Shown here piece by piece: positions 61,719-64,000 of a stretch of 64,000 bases of DNA; positions within the stretch are counted from its first letter, which is position 1, and every line of letters begins with the position of its first letter. The DNA comes from Carya illinoinensis (taxonomy: Eukaryota > Streptophyta > Magnoliopsida > Fagales > Juglandaceae): assembly GCF_018687715.1 (NCBI RefSeq), contig NC_056758.1, positions 15,257,501-15,321,500 of the forward strand. Reading direction: 5' to 3'. The position numbers were made by a program, and so were the translations under genes. The notes beneath the pieces were generated by a model. The model saw only the letters and a program-made list of their open reading frames with translations. It had not been told where the DNA came from and ran no database searches.

Positions 61719-64000
<2,282 letters not shown>

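Overview
This is nuclear DNA from a flowering plant. Plant-type split genes sit in a dense mass of LINEs, Ty1/copia and Ty3/gypsy pieces, hAT, Mutator-like and other miniature elements. One abundant miniature family (ends GTTTGGATAGTGA..., with GATGAGATGAGATG runs) looks to me like families seen in walnut, hickory and oak relatives (Fagales). That placement is from memory and uncertain.

Two real host genes were found. (1) On the minus strand, positions 839-10776 hold the 5' end of a GCN1/ILITYHIA gene (ribosome-bound HEAT-repeat activator of the eIF2alpha kinase GCN2). Twelve exons join in frame for 669 codons; the rest lies left of the window. Its first intron (6.4 kb) is filled with LINE, copia and LTR debris. 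(2) On the plus strand, positions 29855-48076 hold a complete four-exon gene for the U11/U12 snRNP 48 kDa protein (U11-48K/SNRNP48), the minor-spliceosome subunit that recognises U12-type 5' splice sites through a CHHC zinc finger. Its introns carry a SINE, LINE pieces, a Mutator-like element with 9-bp target duplications, and a nearly full-length copia element with 5-bp target duplications.

The most interesting signal is just after the U11-48K stop codon. Two U12-type 5' splice-site motifs stand in tandem at 48286-48306, a short distance downstream of a predicted 96-nt 3'UTR intron (48152-48247). This matches the U11 snRNP-binding splicing enhancer (USSE) known from U11-48K genes. The splice junction would lie 75 nt beyond the stop codon, which suggests autoregulation through nonsense-mediated decay.

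Region by region: 1-10.8 kb GCN1; 10.8-12 kb its upstream region plus a GA-rich repeated block; 12-17.5 kb hAT and gypsy remnants; 17.5-29.1 kb nested LINEs, a solo LTR, a GC-rich block and a 2.2-kb LTR; 29.3-48.3 kb miniature elements then U11-48K; 49.2-55.3 kb a second, decayed copia element of the same lineage as the intronic one; 55.7-57.1 kb miniature elements, one split by a 693-bp hAT-type insertion; 58.2-61.7 kb a copia remnant interrupted by an LTR-like block; 61.7-64 kb a second copy of the 2.2-kb LTR, cut by the window edge. Splice sites and element ends were read by eye and no similarity search was run.
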